From contig NZ_CP075170.1 of NCBI RefSeq assembly GCF_024399315.1, forward strand, positions 4,278,001 through 4,342,000: a DNA stretch of 64,000 nt, given 5' to 3'. The notes beneath the pieces are model-generated. The model had not been told where the DNA came from, did no database searches, and worked only from the letters and a program-made list of their open reading frames with translations. Shown here piece after piece: positions 53,369 through 62,460 of this stretch (the first letter of the stretch is position 1; each line of letters begins with the position of its first letter). Source of the stretch: Chryseobacterium sp. MA9 (GTDB lineage: Bacteria > Bacteroidota > Bacteroidia > Flavobacteriales > Weeksellaceae). The translations under genes and the position numbers were made by a program.

Positions 53369-54381
53369 AAATCATATTTTGCCGTTGCCGAAGTTCTCAA
53401 ATCCGTAAATTCACCTCTCTCAAACTTCAGTTTCGCTACCATGGCGATCATCGCAGCATTGTCTGTGGTATATTCAAATTTTGGAATATAAATACCCCAG
53501 CCCAGTCTTTCTTTGTTGTCTTCCATTGCTTTTCTCAGCGCAGAATTAGCGGATACACCACCTGCAATAGCAACTTCATTTACGTTAAGATCTTTGGCTG
53601 CTTTTTCAAGTTTATTCATCAGGATTTCGATGATGGATTTCTGTACAGATGCGCATAGGTCATTTAGATTTTCCTTGATGAAATCATGATTTTTTCTGAC
53701 TTCTTTCTGAATGAAATACAATACGGAAGTTTTAATACCGCTGAAAGAATAATCATAGTTTTCCAGTTTCGGTTTGTTGAATTTAAACGCATCAGGATTT
53801 CCTTCCTTGGCCAATCTGTCGATGATAGGTCCGGCAGGGTAGTCAAGGTCAAAAATCTTTCCGATTTTATCAAAAGCTTCTCCTGCGGCATCATCAATAG
53901 TTTTCCCGATAATTTCCATGTCGAAATAGTCTTTTACCATTACAATCATGGTATGTCCGCCACTTACCGTAAGACATAAGAATGGAAAAGTAGGCGGCAC
54001 AGGATTTGCATCTTCGATGAAATGGGCCAGAATGTGGGCTTGAAGGTGATTTACTTCAATCAAAGGTACATTCAGGCTCATAGCCAAAGACTTAGCAAAT
54101 GATGTTCCTACAAGAAGAGATCCTAAAAGTCCCGGTCCGCGAGTAAATCCTATAGCAGAGATAGCATTTTGTTGTATATTTGCTTTAGAAAAAGATTTTT
54201 CAACAACGGGGATAATATTTTGCTGATGGGCCCGTGAAGCCAACTCAGGGACAACACCACCATATTCTTTGTGGATGGCCTGGTTCGCGGCAATGTTTGA
54301 AAGAATAGAATTTCCCTTGATGATAGCTGCTGAGGTGTCGTCGCAGGACGATTCAATACCTAAAATTATAGAGTCGCTCAT
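53365..54381 (-). CDS. tsaD: tRNA N6-adenosine threonylcarbamoyltransferase
   Basis: 338 aa. Kae1/TsaD family: ILGIESSCDDTSAAI, GVVPELASRAHQ, then HLQAHILAHF with the metal-binding His pair, TVSGGHTMIVM and AIAGGVSANSALR. It adds threonylcarbamoyl to A37 of tRNA, the substrate of MtaB. It heads the operon tsaD-unknown-rsmE. Its start faces the start of tamB with only four bases between them. Confidence 0.96.
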   Translation of the reverse strand: MSDSIILGIESSCDDTSAAIIKGNSILSNIAANQAIHKEYGGVVPELASRAHQQNIIPVVEKSFSKANIQQNAISAIGFTRGPGLLGSLLVGTSFAKSLAMSLNVPLIEVNHLQAHILAHFIEDANPVPPTFPFLCLTVSGGHTMIVMVKDYFDMEIIGKTIDDAAGEAFDKIGKIFDLDYPAGPIIDRLAKEGNPDAFKFNKPKLENYDYSFSGIKTSVLYFIQKEVRKNHDFIKENLNDLCASVQKSIIEILMNKLEKAAKDLNVNEVAIAGGVSANSALRKAMEDNKERLGWGIYIPKFEYTTDNAAMIAMVAKLKFERGEFTDLRTSATAKYDL

Positions 54382-54385
54382 AATA

Positions 54386-57300
54386 ATGGCAAAGTTAGAG
54401 AATAATAACGAGAATGAGAATAAAAAATCGGTAGCTGAAAACCTAGGTGATCAGGTACAGAAAACTGTCGAAAATGTAGAAGAAAAAGTTCGGGAGACAG
54501 TAAAAGAAGCATCTGAGCTGGCTTCAGATGCCATACATCATCCTGTGGAAACGGCTGAAGAGTTTGGGAAACAGGCGATGAAAGATGTTACCAGCTATAC
54601 CTGGTGGGCAAAACTTCTCTTGATTCTCTTTTGGTTGGGTTTAGTTCTGATAGGAGGAATATTGGTTGTTATCAATCTTCCGGTGACAAAACAGTGGGCA
54701 GCAGATCAGGCTCTTCAGATCGTAAATAAAGATTTCAAATCAGGATTTTCCACAGAAAGTGTAGATGTCAATTACTTTGGAGATGTGACTATAAAAGGCT
54801 TAAAAGTAAAAGATTATAAAGGATTCGATTTTATTAAAGCCCGTGAATTCCGTGCAGATTCAGACTGGATATCGCTGGCTGTGAATGCCATTTCAGGAAA
54901 AAGCAATTCTTTAAGCTTCAATTCCCTGACTCTCGTTAATGCCGAAGTAAAAGTAATTACCTATAAAGGAGACAGTATATCCAATTTTGTCAGATTTACA
55001 GAACTCTTTGATGATGGTAAGAAAAGAGACCCGAAAAAACCTCCTTTTCAGCTGAATTCCAGAGTACAGATTATTGATTCTAAAGTTTCCATCATCAATG
55101 AAAACTCCCCCGGAGAACAGGGAAAATGGCTTACAGCAACAAAATTCAACTTAAAAGCACCTAATGTAAAAGTCAACGGACCGAATGTTTCGGCATTGAT
55201 CAATAATATGTCATTTGTGACCTCAAGATGGGGGAAATCTCATTTTGTGGACACTTTTTCAACAGAACTGTCTTTAACGAAACAGTTTTTATCATTAAAA
55301 GATCTTACACTGAATACAGATCATACATTACTTCAGGGGGATATTAAGTTTAATCTTCATGACGGATCCTGGTCAGATTTTGCTGACAGGGTACGTTGGG
55401 ATATGAACATTCAACAGGGAAGCCAGATAAGTGGTTATGATATCAGTTATTTTGTGACGAACTGGGATAATATCAAGCCGTTCAATCTTTCAGGGACGAT
55501 GACGGGACCTTTAAATAAATTCCATTTGGAGAATTTCCTGATCAGAAACCCGGATGTTAATATTGCAACCAAAACAATGAAGGTTGATAACCTGCTGAAA
55601 GGACATTTTGCCATTGAGACCAAAGATCTTTCCGCAGATTTCACTTACAAGGATTTAAAAGCAATGATGCCTTCCTTTATCTCCAAAAAGATGAAGAATT
55701 TTGCTGATGATTTTGGGAAACTAAAGTATAACGGAACTGCAAGAGTAAATCCGGATCAGATTTATGTAGAAAGCGGAAACTTAATGACAGGAATAGGGCA
55801 GGCTAAAATATCCAAGCTTACCTTATCCGGTTACAGCACTGCAATGCCTAAATATTCCGGTTATCTTGATGTGAAAGACCTTAATACATCTGTTATCACA
55901 AAGAATAAGACGGTGGGTTTAATCTCTGGTAAGTTTGATCTTAACGGTCAAAGCTTTGATGTTAATACAATGCGTCTGACGACTAAATCTCAGATTGCAA
56001 GCATTGAAATTATGGATAAAACGATCAATAACCTGTATCTGGACGGATTATTGGATCATAAAAAATACAACGGACTTATTACCGTTAATGATGAACAGGC
56101 AAAAGCTACCATCAAAGGATTAATAGATTTCAGTACTTCAAGAGTTGCTATGGATGTCAACGCGGATGTTACCTACCTGAATATGAACTATTTTACCAAT
56201 AAACCAGGCAGTCAGGTGGTAAGCGGTCAGGTTGAAGGAAAGATGGCAATGTCTTCCATTAATGATCTTACGCTGGATGTTAATGCCAATAATTTACACT
56301 TTGCTACAGCAACTCAAAAATACAATATTCCGAATGCCAAATTAAAAACCTTTGTGGAAGCAGGAGGCCGTGTGATTGATGTAGATGCTCCGGGAGCTGC
56401 TACAGGAAAGATATCGGGAAGATATAACCTGGCAGATCTCGCAGGAATGGTAGAAAACGGAGTAGGAAGAATATTGGTGGGACCGCCTCCGAGAAAATTA
56501 TACCGCGGACAGAATTTTGCATTGAAGTTTGATGTTCAGCAGGGATTGGTAAATTATTTTTTACCGGAACTTAAACTACCACAGGGAGCTATTGTGGAAG
56601 GAGAATATGACGGAAATTCAAACAACCTTATTCTGAATCTGGATGCTGCTTCTTTGAAATATATAATGACGAAGGAGGAAGAAATTACAGATGCTGATAA
56701 AGCGCTGGCAGATTCCAATCCTGATTATAAAGTTAATGACCGAAAAAATCTTAACAGAGACAGTGCAATGGTGGATAGTGTTAAAGTGAGAATTAACACG
56801 GCTGATCTTAACCAGCAGTTGTATGCAAAGATCAATAGGGTAGTTTATAACAAAAATGTAATCAAAGACTTTGAGCTTAAAGGGAATAATGAGAATGGAA
56901 ATACCCTTCATTTAGCTACCGTATTTAAGCATGGAAGCCCTGATGATGAAATTAATGAAAAGCTTAAGGAATACGCTATTAATGTAGATCAGTCTACAGA
57001 TGCGGCTGGTGATTATGTATTCAGATTTGAACCTACCGAAGTGAAATTTAATGAAGTGACCTGGGCTATAGATACAAGCCCGGAACTGAATCACTCCATT
57101 ACTTATAGAAGAAATACGGGAGATTTTGATATCAGAAACCTAAGGGTTTATTCAGATAAAAGTGCTTTGTTTATTAAAGAAGCACAATTTAAATCGGCAA
57201 AAGATTTTTATGTAGATGCTGATATCAATGATTTTTCTGTAGAAAAGCTCCTGGAAATGCAGTCAGGGGGAAATACAATGGATATAAAAGGTCTTGCCAA

Positions 57301-59176
57301 CGGAAGTGTTAAGATCAAAATGGATAAAAGTACCCTTCAGCCACTGGTAGATCTTACTATTGATGATATTAAGATGAATGGCAACGATATGGGGGATATC
57401 TCTATTTCTGCTACCAATGGTTTCTCACTGAACGTTTATGATATAGATGTAAAAGTTCACTCTGCAGGAGTCCTTGGAAATAACAGTCTTAATCTGACAG
57501 GAACCGTTAATAATAATACCTCTTCTCCAATCATTGACCTTACGGCAGAAATGCGTGATTTTGATTTGGCATTTACACAACAATTTGTACAGACTGTTTT
57601 TGGAAATCTTAGAGGAAAAGCAACCGGAGATCTTAAAATTAACGGAAAGCTCAACAATCTGGACTATAACGGTGATATAGCTTTAAAAGATTTCGGATTA
57701 AAGCTTTTATTTACCGGAGTAGACTATTCGTTTGATGATACTGTGATTCAGCTGACCAAAGGGCTAGCCATCCTCAACAATATTGAGGTGCATGATGGAA
57801 GAACCAATTCTAAAGGAAATGTTTCTGGGGCCATCCAGTTTGAGACTCTTTCTTCGATGGGAGTATCTCTCGTAATGAGGGCAGACAATCTGCTGATGCT
57901 TAATACTACTCAAAAAGATTTTGATCTGTTCTGGGGAAGAGTTTACGGGCAGGGAGATCTTTACGTAGACGGACCTGTTTCAGGATTAAGTATTACAACT
58001 CCTAATATGAAGGCGCTTAACGGAAGTACCTTTACCTTTAATTCCAGTTCTACATCCAATGTTGAAGAATTCAAGATGCTGAGATTCCTGAAAGAAGGAA
58101 AAGATGGTCTGATTACACTGGAAGAAAAGAAGAAAACAGGAGCCAATATGAATATTGATTTCAATCTGGCCGTAGATAAAGGAACTACCGTAAATGTACT
58201 GGTAGGAGATGATGTAGGAAATATTACAGTAAAAGGCTCTGCCGATCCGTTGAGGTTCCACATGAACAGACAGGGGAATATCGCCATGAGCGGTACTTAT
58301 AAAGTAGATAACGGAACATTTGTCTCTAAGGCAATTCTTAATAAAACTTTCCAGATAGAGAGGAACAGTAGTATAAGATGGGATGGTGATGCTATGAAGC
58401 CTGCATTAGACATTAATGCCAACTATGTAAGAATGGTTTCTAATGCCGGGGAGTACCTTAGCATGGGAAAACTGCAGCCTATCAGTATTTTGCTGCAGGC
58501 CCACATTACCCAGTCGTTGGTAGACCCTAATATTGACCTTAATGTAACTGCTATGGATGTTTCCAGCCAGGTAAGGGAAACACTTGCTGCCAAAATGAGC
58601 CAGGAAGGAGAAAAGGTTCTTCAGTTCGGATCTGTTCTGCTGTTGAGTACTTTCAACGTCTCAAACTCTGGCGGGGTAGATGTGAATGTAGGAAATGTAG
58701 CAGAGTCATCCGGATATAATATGCTTCTGAAACAATTGGGATCTGTTCTTAATACGATGAGTAATGAATTCCAGATTGACCTTAATTACGTAAAAGGTGA
58801 CCAGAATTCAAACTTTGGAGACAGAGCAAATGCGGGATTGAGTGTAGCTCTTTCCCCAAGAATCAATATAAAAACAGGTTTGGGTATTCCATTATCGAAA
58901 ACAGATGGTGCCCAGAACAACTATTTGTCTACAGAAGGCTCTGTAGAGTATGATTTATCTAAAAAGAACGACGGTACGCTGGTTATACGTGCTTATTCCA
59001 AGCCTACGAACATCGGAATGGTGAGTACAAACGGTTCTGCAAATCAAGCCTATGGAGGAGGAGTTGTGTGGAGTAAAAGCTTCAATTCTTTGTTTAAAAA
59101 GAAGAAAAAAGACAAAAAAACTTCAGATGCAAAAGGTGAAATAAAAACAGATTCTATAAAATCGAATGGTAAATAA
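54386..59176 (+). CDS. tamB: Translocation and assembly module protein TamB (DUF490)
   Basis: 1596 aa from the ATG at 54386; upstream in-frame ATGs lie inside tsaD and are rejected. A soluble, charged N-terminus of about 70 residues is followed by one transmembrane helix (73-98, LLLILFWLGLVLIGGILVVINL) and then a very long periplasmic beta-groove, with the AsmA-like opening (LQIVNKDFKSGFSTESVDVNYFGDVTIKGLKV). The C-terminal DUF490 holds FNVSNSGGVDVNVGN, LAAKMSQEGEKVLQFG and ends in GGVVWSKSFNSLFKKKKKDKK. TamB carries phospholipids or helps outer-membrane assembly. The length exceeds the ~1250 aa of E. coli TamB, as in other Bacteroidota. Its promoter must lie inside tsaD. Confidence 0.93.
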   Translation: MAKLENNNENENKKSVAENLGDQVQKTVENVEEKVRETVKEASELASDAIHHPVETAEEFGKQAMKDVTSYTWWAKLLLILFWLGLVLIGGILVVINLPVTKQWAADQALQIVNKDFKSGFSTESVDVNYFGDVTIKGLKVKDYKGFDFIKAREFRADSDWISLAVNAISGKSNSLSFNSLTLVNAEVKVITYKGDSISNFVRFTELFDDGKKRDPKKPPFQLNSRVQIIDSKVSIINENSPGEQGKWLTATKFNLKAPNVKVNGPNVSALINNMSFVTSRWGKSHFVDTFSTELSLTKQFLSLKDLTLNTDHTLLQGDIKFNLHDGSWSDFADRVRWDMNIQQGSQISGYDISYFVTNWDNIKPFNLSGTMTGPLNKFHLENFLIRNPDVNIATKTMKVDNLLKGHFAIETKDLSADFTYKDLKAMMPSFISKKMKNFADDFGKLKYNGTARVNPDQIYVESGNLMTGIGQAKISKLTLSGYSTAMPKYSGYLDVKDLNTSVITKNKTVGLISGKFDLNGQSFDVNTMRLTTKSQIASIEIMDKTINNLYLDGLLDHKKYNGLITVNDEQAKATIKGLIDFSTSRVAMDVNADVTYLNMNYFTNKPGSQVVSGQVEGKMAMSSINDLTLDVNANNLHFATATQKYNIPNAKLKTFVEAGGRVIDVDAPGAATGKISGRYNLADLAGMVENGVGRILVGPPPRKLYRGQNFALKFDVQQGLVNYFLPELKLPQGAIVEGEYDGNSNNLILNLDAASLKYIMTKEEEITDADKALADSNPDYKVNDRKNLNRDSAMVDSVKVRINTADLNQQLYAKINRVVYNKNVIKDFELKGNNENGNTLHLATVFKHGSPDDEINEKLKEYAINVDQSTDAAGDYVFRFEPTEVKFNEVTWAIDTSPELNHSITYRRNTGDFDIRNLRVYSDKSALFIKEAQFKSAKDFYVDADINDFSVEKLLEMQSGGNTMDIKGLANGSVKIKMDKSTLQPLVDLTIDDIKMNGNDMGDISISATNGFSLNVYDIDVKVHSAGVLGNNSLNLTGTVNNNTSSPIIDLTAEMRDFDLAFTQQFVQTVFGNLRGKATGDLKINGKLNNLDYNGDIALKDFGLKLLFTGVDYSFDDTVIQLTKGLAILNNIEVHDGRTNSKGNVSGAIQFETLSSMGVSLVMRADNLLMLNTTQKDFDLFWGRVYGQGDLYVDGPVSGLSITTPNMKALNGSTFTFNSSSTSNVEEFKMLRFLKEGKDGLITLEEKKKTGANMNIDFNLAVDKGTTVNVLVGDDVGNITVKGSADPLRFHMNRQGNIAMSGTYKVDNGTFVSKAILNKTFQIERNSSIRWDGDAMKPALDINANYVRMVSNAGEYLSMGKLQPISILLQAHITQSLVDPNIDLNVTAMDVSSQVRETLAAKMSQEGEKVLQFGSVLLLSTFNVSNSGGVDVNVGNVAESSGYNMLLKQLGSVLNTMSNEFQIDLNYVKGDQNSNFGDRANAGLSVALSPRINIKTGLGIPLSKTDGAQNNYLSTEGSVEYDLSKKNDGTLVIRAYSKPTNIGMVSTNGSANQAYGGGVVWSKSFNSLFKKKKKDKKTSDAKGEIKTDSIKSNGK
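54390..54397 (-). promoter_or_regulatory. tsaD promoter box inside the first codons of tamB
   Basis: Minus-strand TAACTTTG overlaps codons 2-4 of tamB and ends 8 nt before the tsaD ATG, so the tsaD mRNA would be almost leaderless. Confidence 0.5.
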
Positions 59177-59258
59177 TTAGAATATTTTAATGATTTTTAT
59201 CATCTGTGTTAATTATTGTTAATATTTGATATATATTTTTTAGTTAAATTATTTTTCG

Positions 59259-59266
59259 TAAATTTG
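59259..59266 (+). promoter_or_regulatory. TAnnTTTG promoter box for the Lrp/AsnC gene
   Basis: TAAATTTG, 44 nt before the ATG at 59311. Confidence 0.6.
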
Positions 59267-59310
59267 CAAAAAATACATAGATTTTTTAAAGAAATTGTAA
59301 TTTAACTAAT

Positions 59311-59781
59311 ATGAACTATCAACTGGACGAAATAGACAAGAAAATTCTTGATTTCTTAGTAGAAAACACAAGAATGCCTTTTACTGAAATTGCAAAGCAG
59401 ATGGATGTTTCTGCTGGAACAATTCACGTAAGAGTGAAAAAGATGGAAGATGCAGGTATTATTTTGGGATCATCTCTTAATATCGATTATGGTAAGCTGG
59501 ATTATCACTTTACAGCTTTCATAGGGATCCTTTTGACAAAATCAAACCGTACTCAGGAAGTATTGAAAGAATTGTCAACTTTACCTAACGTCATTGAAGC
59601 TAGCGTTATTTCAGGAAAATATAATATTTTCTGCAAAGTAAGAGCTAAGAATACGGATGATGCTAAAAGAATTATTTATCAGATAGATGACATTCAGGAT
59701 GTAATGAGAACTGAAAGTATGATTTCTATGGAAGAATTCTTAAGTGACAAAAACAGACTGATCAACGCTATCTCTGTATAA
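59311..59781 (+). CDS. Lrp/AsnC family transcription regulator
   Basis: 156 aa. N-terminal winged HTH (LDEIDKKILDFLVENTRMPFTEIAKQMDVSAGTIHVRVKKMEDAGII) and C-terminal RAM/ACT-like effector domain (YHFTAFIGILLTKSNRTQEVLKELSTLPNVIEASVISGKYNIFCKVRAKN). These regulators form octamers and respond to amino acids. It precedes a small membrane protein but a terminator stands between them. Target genes cannot be read. Confidence 0.95.
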   Translation: MNYQLDEIDKKILDFLVENTRMPFTEIAKQMDVSAGTIHVRVKKMEDAGIILGSSLNIDYGKLDYHFTAFIGILLTKSNRTQEVLKELSTLPNVIEASVISGKYNIFCKVRAKNTDDAKRIIYQIDDIQDVMRTESMISMEEFLSDKNRLINAISV

Positions 59782-59806
59782 GTCAAATTTTAAACGAATA
59801 ATTATA

Positions 59807-59838
59807 AAAGAACTTATGAAATCTCTCATAAGTTCTTT
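59807..59838 (+). terminator. Terminator after the Lrp/AsnC gene
   Basis: AAAGAACTTATGA, loop of six, TCATAAGTTCTTT and a T-rich run that forms part of the next promoter box. Confidence 0.88.
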
Positions 59839-59845
59839 ATTTTTG
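59838..59845 (+). promoter_or_regulatory. TAnnTTTG box fused to the preceding terminator T run
   Basis: TATTTTTG begins at the last base of the terminator stem and ends 5 nt before the ATG at 59851; transcription would start at or next to the start codon. Confidence 0.45.
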
Positions 59846-59850
59846 TAGGT

Positions 59851-60228
59851 ATGGAAGAATACAGCTATTTTGACGAAGATCCGAAGAAAGGATGGGGATT
59901 TGTACTGGCATTTGCAGCCTTAATGTTGTTTACTATAATGGGGCTTGGAATAGATGTGGATGAATATCTGCAGCATGAATACCTGGAGATCCCAAGGTGG
60001 TATTTCTATGTTATTTTTTCAATTGATGTATTGATGATGATTGGACTGATACTGATGTTTTTCTACAGAAAAATAGGAATCTTCATGTTCCCTGCTTTAC
60101 TGGTGATGCACTTCTTTATGCACAATTATTACCTGTCTACATTTTTGTATACGGATGTTACCAATCTTTTCCTTTTCACAGGATTTGGTATGCTTGCCAT
60201 TATCCCGAAATGGAAGTTTTTTAAATAA
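59851..60228 (+). CDS. Small four-helix membrane protein
   Basis: 125 aa. A short acidic N-terminus (MEEYSYFDEDPKKGW) and four hydrophobic helices (about 16-33, 48-68, 74-93, 100-119) in a compact inner-membrane protein that ends in IPKWKFFK. No family recognised with confidence. The gene lies between terminators and probably forms its own, perhaps leaderless, transcript. Confidence 0.72.
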   Translation: MEEYSYFDEDPKKGWGFVLAFAALMLFTIMGLGIDVDEYLQHEYLEIPRWYFYVIFSIDVLMMIGLILMFFYRKIGIFMFPALLVMHFFMHNYYLSTFLYTDVTNLFLFTGFGMLAIIPKWKFFK

Positions 60229-60254
60229 ACAGAAATTAGCTATTATCATATAAC

Positions 60255-60287
60255 AAACCGCTTTTAAATACTATTTAAAAGCGGTTT
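60255..60287. terminator. Bidirectional terminator
   Basis: Sixteen-bp arms AAACCGCTTTTAAATA and complement around a single C, followed by T; it separates the membrane protein from the convergent RiPP operon and can stop both. Confidence 0.85.
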
Positions 60288-60314
60288 TTGAATAATAAAA
60301 AAGAGTAAAAAACA

Positions 60315-61385
60315 TTATCTGAGTTCCAACGAATTGAAATTTTTTTTCTTTAAAGGATTTTTTCTCCAATCTTCCCAGTTTCCTGTATAGGGATTATAGC
60401 CACATTTTAGAGGTTTTGATATATTCAGACCTTCTTTGCTTTTTTCTGCATTTTCGGTGTACGCCCTGCAGTCTGTGCAGACGTAACGAAACTCGCAGTC
60501 CTTACAGATTTCTATATTGTCTTTGGTCAGATTCCAATATTTTTTGAAATTAGGTTGGGTTATAGCTTCTTCAAGGCTGTTATTACGGATGTTTCCAAAG
60601 TTTTCACTCATCAGCGGGCAATTTTTAATGGCACCGTTTCGGTCAATACCTATCTTTTTATACAGGCAGGAATTATGGTTGATAGCTTCCAATACTTTAC
60701 TGATGTTGGTATTGAAGTATTTCAGTTCCACTTTTCCGCAGGCAGATATTTTCAGTTCATCTTTCAGGAAATTAAGTGAGAATCGATATTCATCTTTAGC
60801 TTTGAAAGGAGGCTTCGAACAATTGTAAAAAATGAGACTGTATATTCTTGCTGTGTTTTTTTGAAGAGCCTGTATAAAAGATAGATTGGTTTCCTTGTGA
60901 AACGGAGAGAATATTTCTATTCCCGAAAGCACGGAGGTTTTAAATACATCATCAATTTCTATGAATTCATGTATTGTTAATGGTTTTAAACTGTAAATGA
61001 CCAAATGTTTAATTCCAAGGTTTTCTATAGAAGGGTTTATTTTTTTCAGTAACTCGATATCTTCCATTTCTATAAAGAGATCTGTAATGATACTGGGCTC
61101 ATGATATTCATAAGAAAGAGGAGGGAAGTTCCTGTCCCAATCGTTCTCAGTAACAAATCCGTATTCTTTTTCCAGCAGGAGATTAATGTATTCCTGAACA
61201 ATTGATCTGGATTCTTTATCATAAACTTTTAGTATGTCTTCAAGAGAGTGATTTTTCATTTCTTCTATAATCTCGTACAATTCCAAGGGATATAGTTCAG
61301 ATACATTTCTCTGTAGATCCGAAATAAGAATTCTGGTTGCTCCTTTGGTGATCAGAATGTTGCTGAATAGATTAAAATAGTTCAT
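60315..61385 (-). CDS. Grasp-with-spasm type SPASM-domain peptide maturase, radical-SAM cysteines absent
   Basis: 356 aa. The C-terminal half carries SPASM-type cysteines: C216, C240, C256 (IKNCPLMSENFGN, the classic segment), C294, C297, C303, C306 (CKDCEFRYVCTDC) and C328. The first 188 residues contain no Cys at all, so the CxxxCxxC that binds the radical-SAM [4Fe-4S] cluster is missing. This fits the family found with ATP-grasp genes in Chryseobacterium-like bacteria (the grasp-with-spasm system). It may act as a partner protein and not as a radical enzyme. Start ATG overlaps the stop of the 59-aa gene upstream (ATGA), so it is coupled. It is the last gene of the operon. Confidence 0.85.
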   Translation of the reverse strand: MNYFNLFSNILITKGATRILISDLQRNVSELYPLELYEIIEEMKNHSLEDILKVYDKESRSIVQEYINLLLEKEYGFVTENDWDRNFPPLSYEYHEPSIITDLFIEMEDIELLKKINPSIENLGIKHLVIYSLKPLTIHEFIEIDDVFKTSVLSGIEIFSPFHKETNLSFIQALQKNTARIYSLIFYNCSKPPFKAKDEYRFSLNFLKDELKISACGKVELKYFNTNISKVLEAINHNSCLYKKIGIDRNGAIKNCPLMSENFGNIRNNSLEEAITQPNFKKYWNLTKDNIEICKDCEFRYVCTDCRAYTENAEKSKEGLNISKPLKCGYNPYTGNWEDWRKNPLKKKNFNSLELR

Positions 61386-61561
61386 AATAATCGATTAAGG
61401 GATTTCACCGGCTTTTCTCTTATATAGAAATTCGTCTGATATTTTTCGCAGGCTAAAACATAAACAACATCATTAGGTTTTTTAAGTTTCTGATCGGCGA
61501 AGGTTTCAATATGTTTAAAGGTAAGCGGAAGCTTGTTTTTTTCTTTAACTTTAATTTTCAT
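61382..61561 (-). CDS. Small unannotated-type protein, 59 aa, inside RiPP operon
   Basis: Between the ATP-grasp and SPASM genes a frame of 59 codons starts with ATG at 61561 and ends with TGA at 61384-61382. Its start overlaps the ATP-grasp stop in ATGA and its stop overlaps the SPASM start in ATGA, so it is coupled on both sides. The protein is basic (many Lys) and begins MKIKVKEKNKLPLTF, continues with FADQKLKKPNDVVYVLACEK (cut here to stay brief), and ends KSLNRLL. It has one Cys, no signal, no helix long enough for a membrane. Its size suits a leader-peptide recognition or scaffold protein; I know no family. Confidence 0.8.
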   Translation of the reverse strand: MKIKVKEKNKLPLTFKHIETFADQKLKKPNDVVYVLACEKYQTNFYIREKPVKSLNRLL

Positions 61562-62460
61562 AAGTAATCTGCTATTTTTTTAAATAGGGGGTAATTGCAA
61601 TGATAATCTACATTAGCAAATTGTCCCACAGGATTAATTTCTAAGAAATAATATCTATCATCACTTTTAATGAAGTCTAGTGAACCACAATTTAGATCCA
61701 ATATTTGCATAAGCTTATGAATTTTTAATTCAATATCTTGAGGAAGTTTATATGGTATGTTCCTATTAGGTTTTTTTGTGTTATATTTCCTGAAATCAGT
61801 TTTAGTTTGTTCATCATTTTGAGAAAAAATAGCCATTGAGAAGCATTCACCATTGATATAAAATGTCCTTATTTCGAAATCCTTTTCTATTTTCTCTTGG
61901 AAAAAAGAAACGAAAAAACTTTGTCTCTCCATTTTCTTTACTATAGTTGTATACATGATGCCATTCTGGTTATTTAATATATTATCTAATATTACATTTC
62001 CCGTAATTGCTTTTGTAATTGTTTGGTTTATTGGGATTTCGTCGGTACTTTCAGCTAGGAAATAAGAGGGTACATCAAAACCTGTTTTCTGGGCATACTC
62101 CAATACTAAAAGCTTATTAATATGAGCTCTAGTTTGTTTATTCACATGGTTTTTAGATTCTAAAGTACGAAGTACATAGTCTTCAAGCCAATGTTGGACT
62201 TCATTCATATGAATATTTATAGAGGTATTATTGTATTGTAAACGTTTAAATTGTAATCCCCCTCTTCTATACCATACACTATAAATATCATCAAGAAAAA
62301 AACTGTTCTTCTGACTTTGTAAAAAGAACCTTTTTTTTAGAATTTTGATTACAAAAACTTCATCTTCATGAATATGAATAAAGTCTTTATTCATTGAAGT
62401 GAGATAACGCATAACTTCAATCGCTGTTCTGTCATTATCATTTGAGAAAATCAGTATCAT
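61558..62460 (-). CDS. ATP-grasp peptide ligase of a grasp-with-spasm system
   Basis: 300 aa. RimK-like ATP-grasp fold: an N-terminal pre-domain (MILIFSNDNDRTAIEVMRYL), a central ATP lobe (KAITGNVILDNIL, FFQEKIEKDFEIRTFYINGECF) and the metal-binding end NCGSLDFIKSDDRYYFLEINPVGQF with Asp, Glu and Asn ligands. Such ligases join Ser, Thr or Lys side chains of a peptide core to Asp or Glu carboxyls. Its start overlaps the stop of the lipoprotein gene (ATGA at 62457-62460). Confidence 0.9.
   Translation of the reverse strand: MILIFSNDNDRTAIEVMRYLTSMNKDFIHIHEDEVFVIKILKKRFFLQSQKNSFFLDDIYSVWYRRGGLQFKRLQYNNTSINIHMNEVQHWLEDYVLRTLESKNHVNKQTRAHINKLLVLEYAQKTGFDVPSYFLAESTDEIPINQTITKAITGNVILDNILNNQNGIMYTTIVKKMERQSFFVSFFQEKIEKDFEIRTFYINGECFSMAIFSQNDEQTKTDFRKYNTKKPNRNIPYKLPQDIELKIHKLMQILDLNCGSLDFIKSDDRYYFLEINPVGQFANVDYHCNYPLFKKIADYL

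Noticed and set aside
54269-54385. N-terminal extension of TamB
   Set aside because: The extra 39 residues are encoded inside tsaD on the other strand and look random; the ATG at 54386 gives the normal start.
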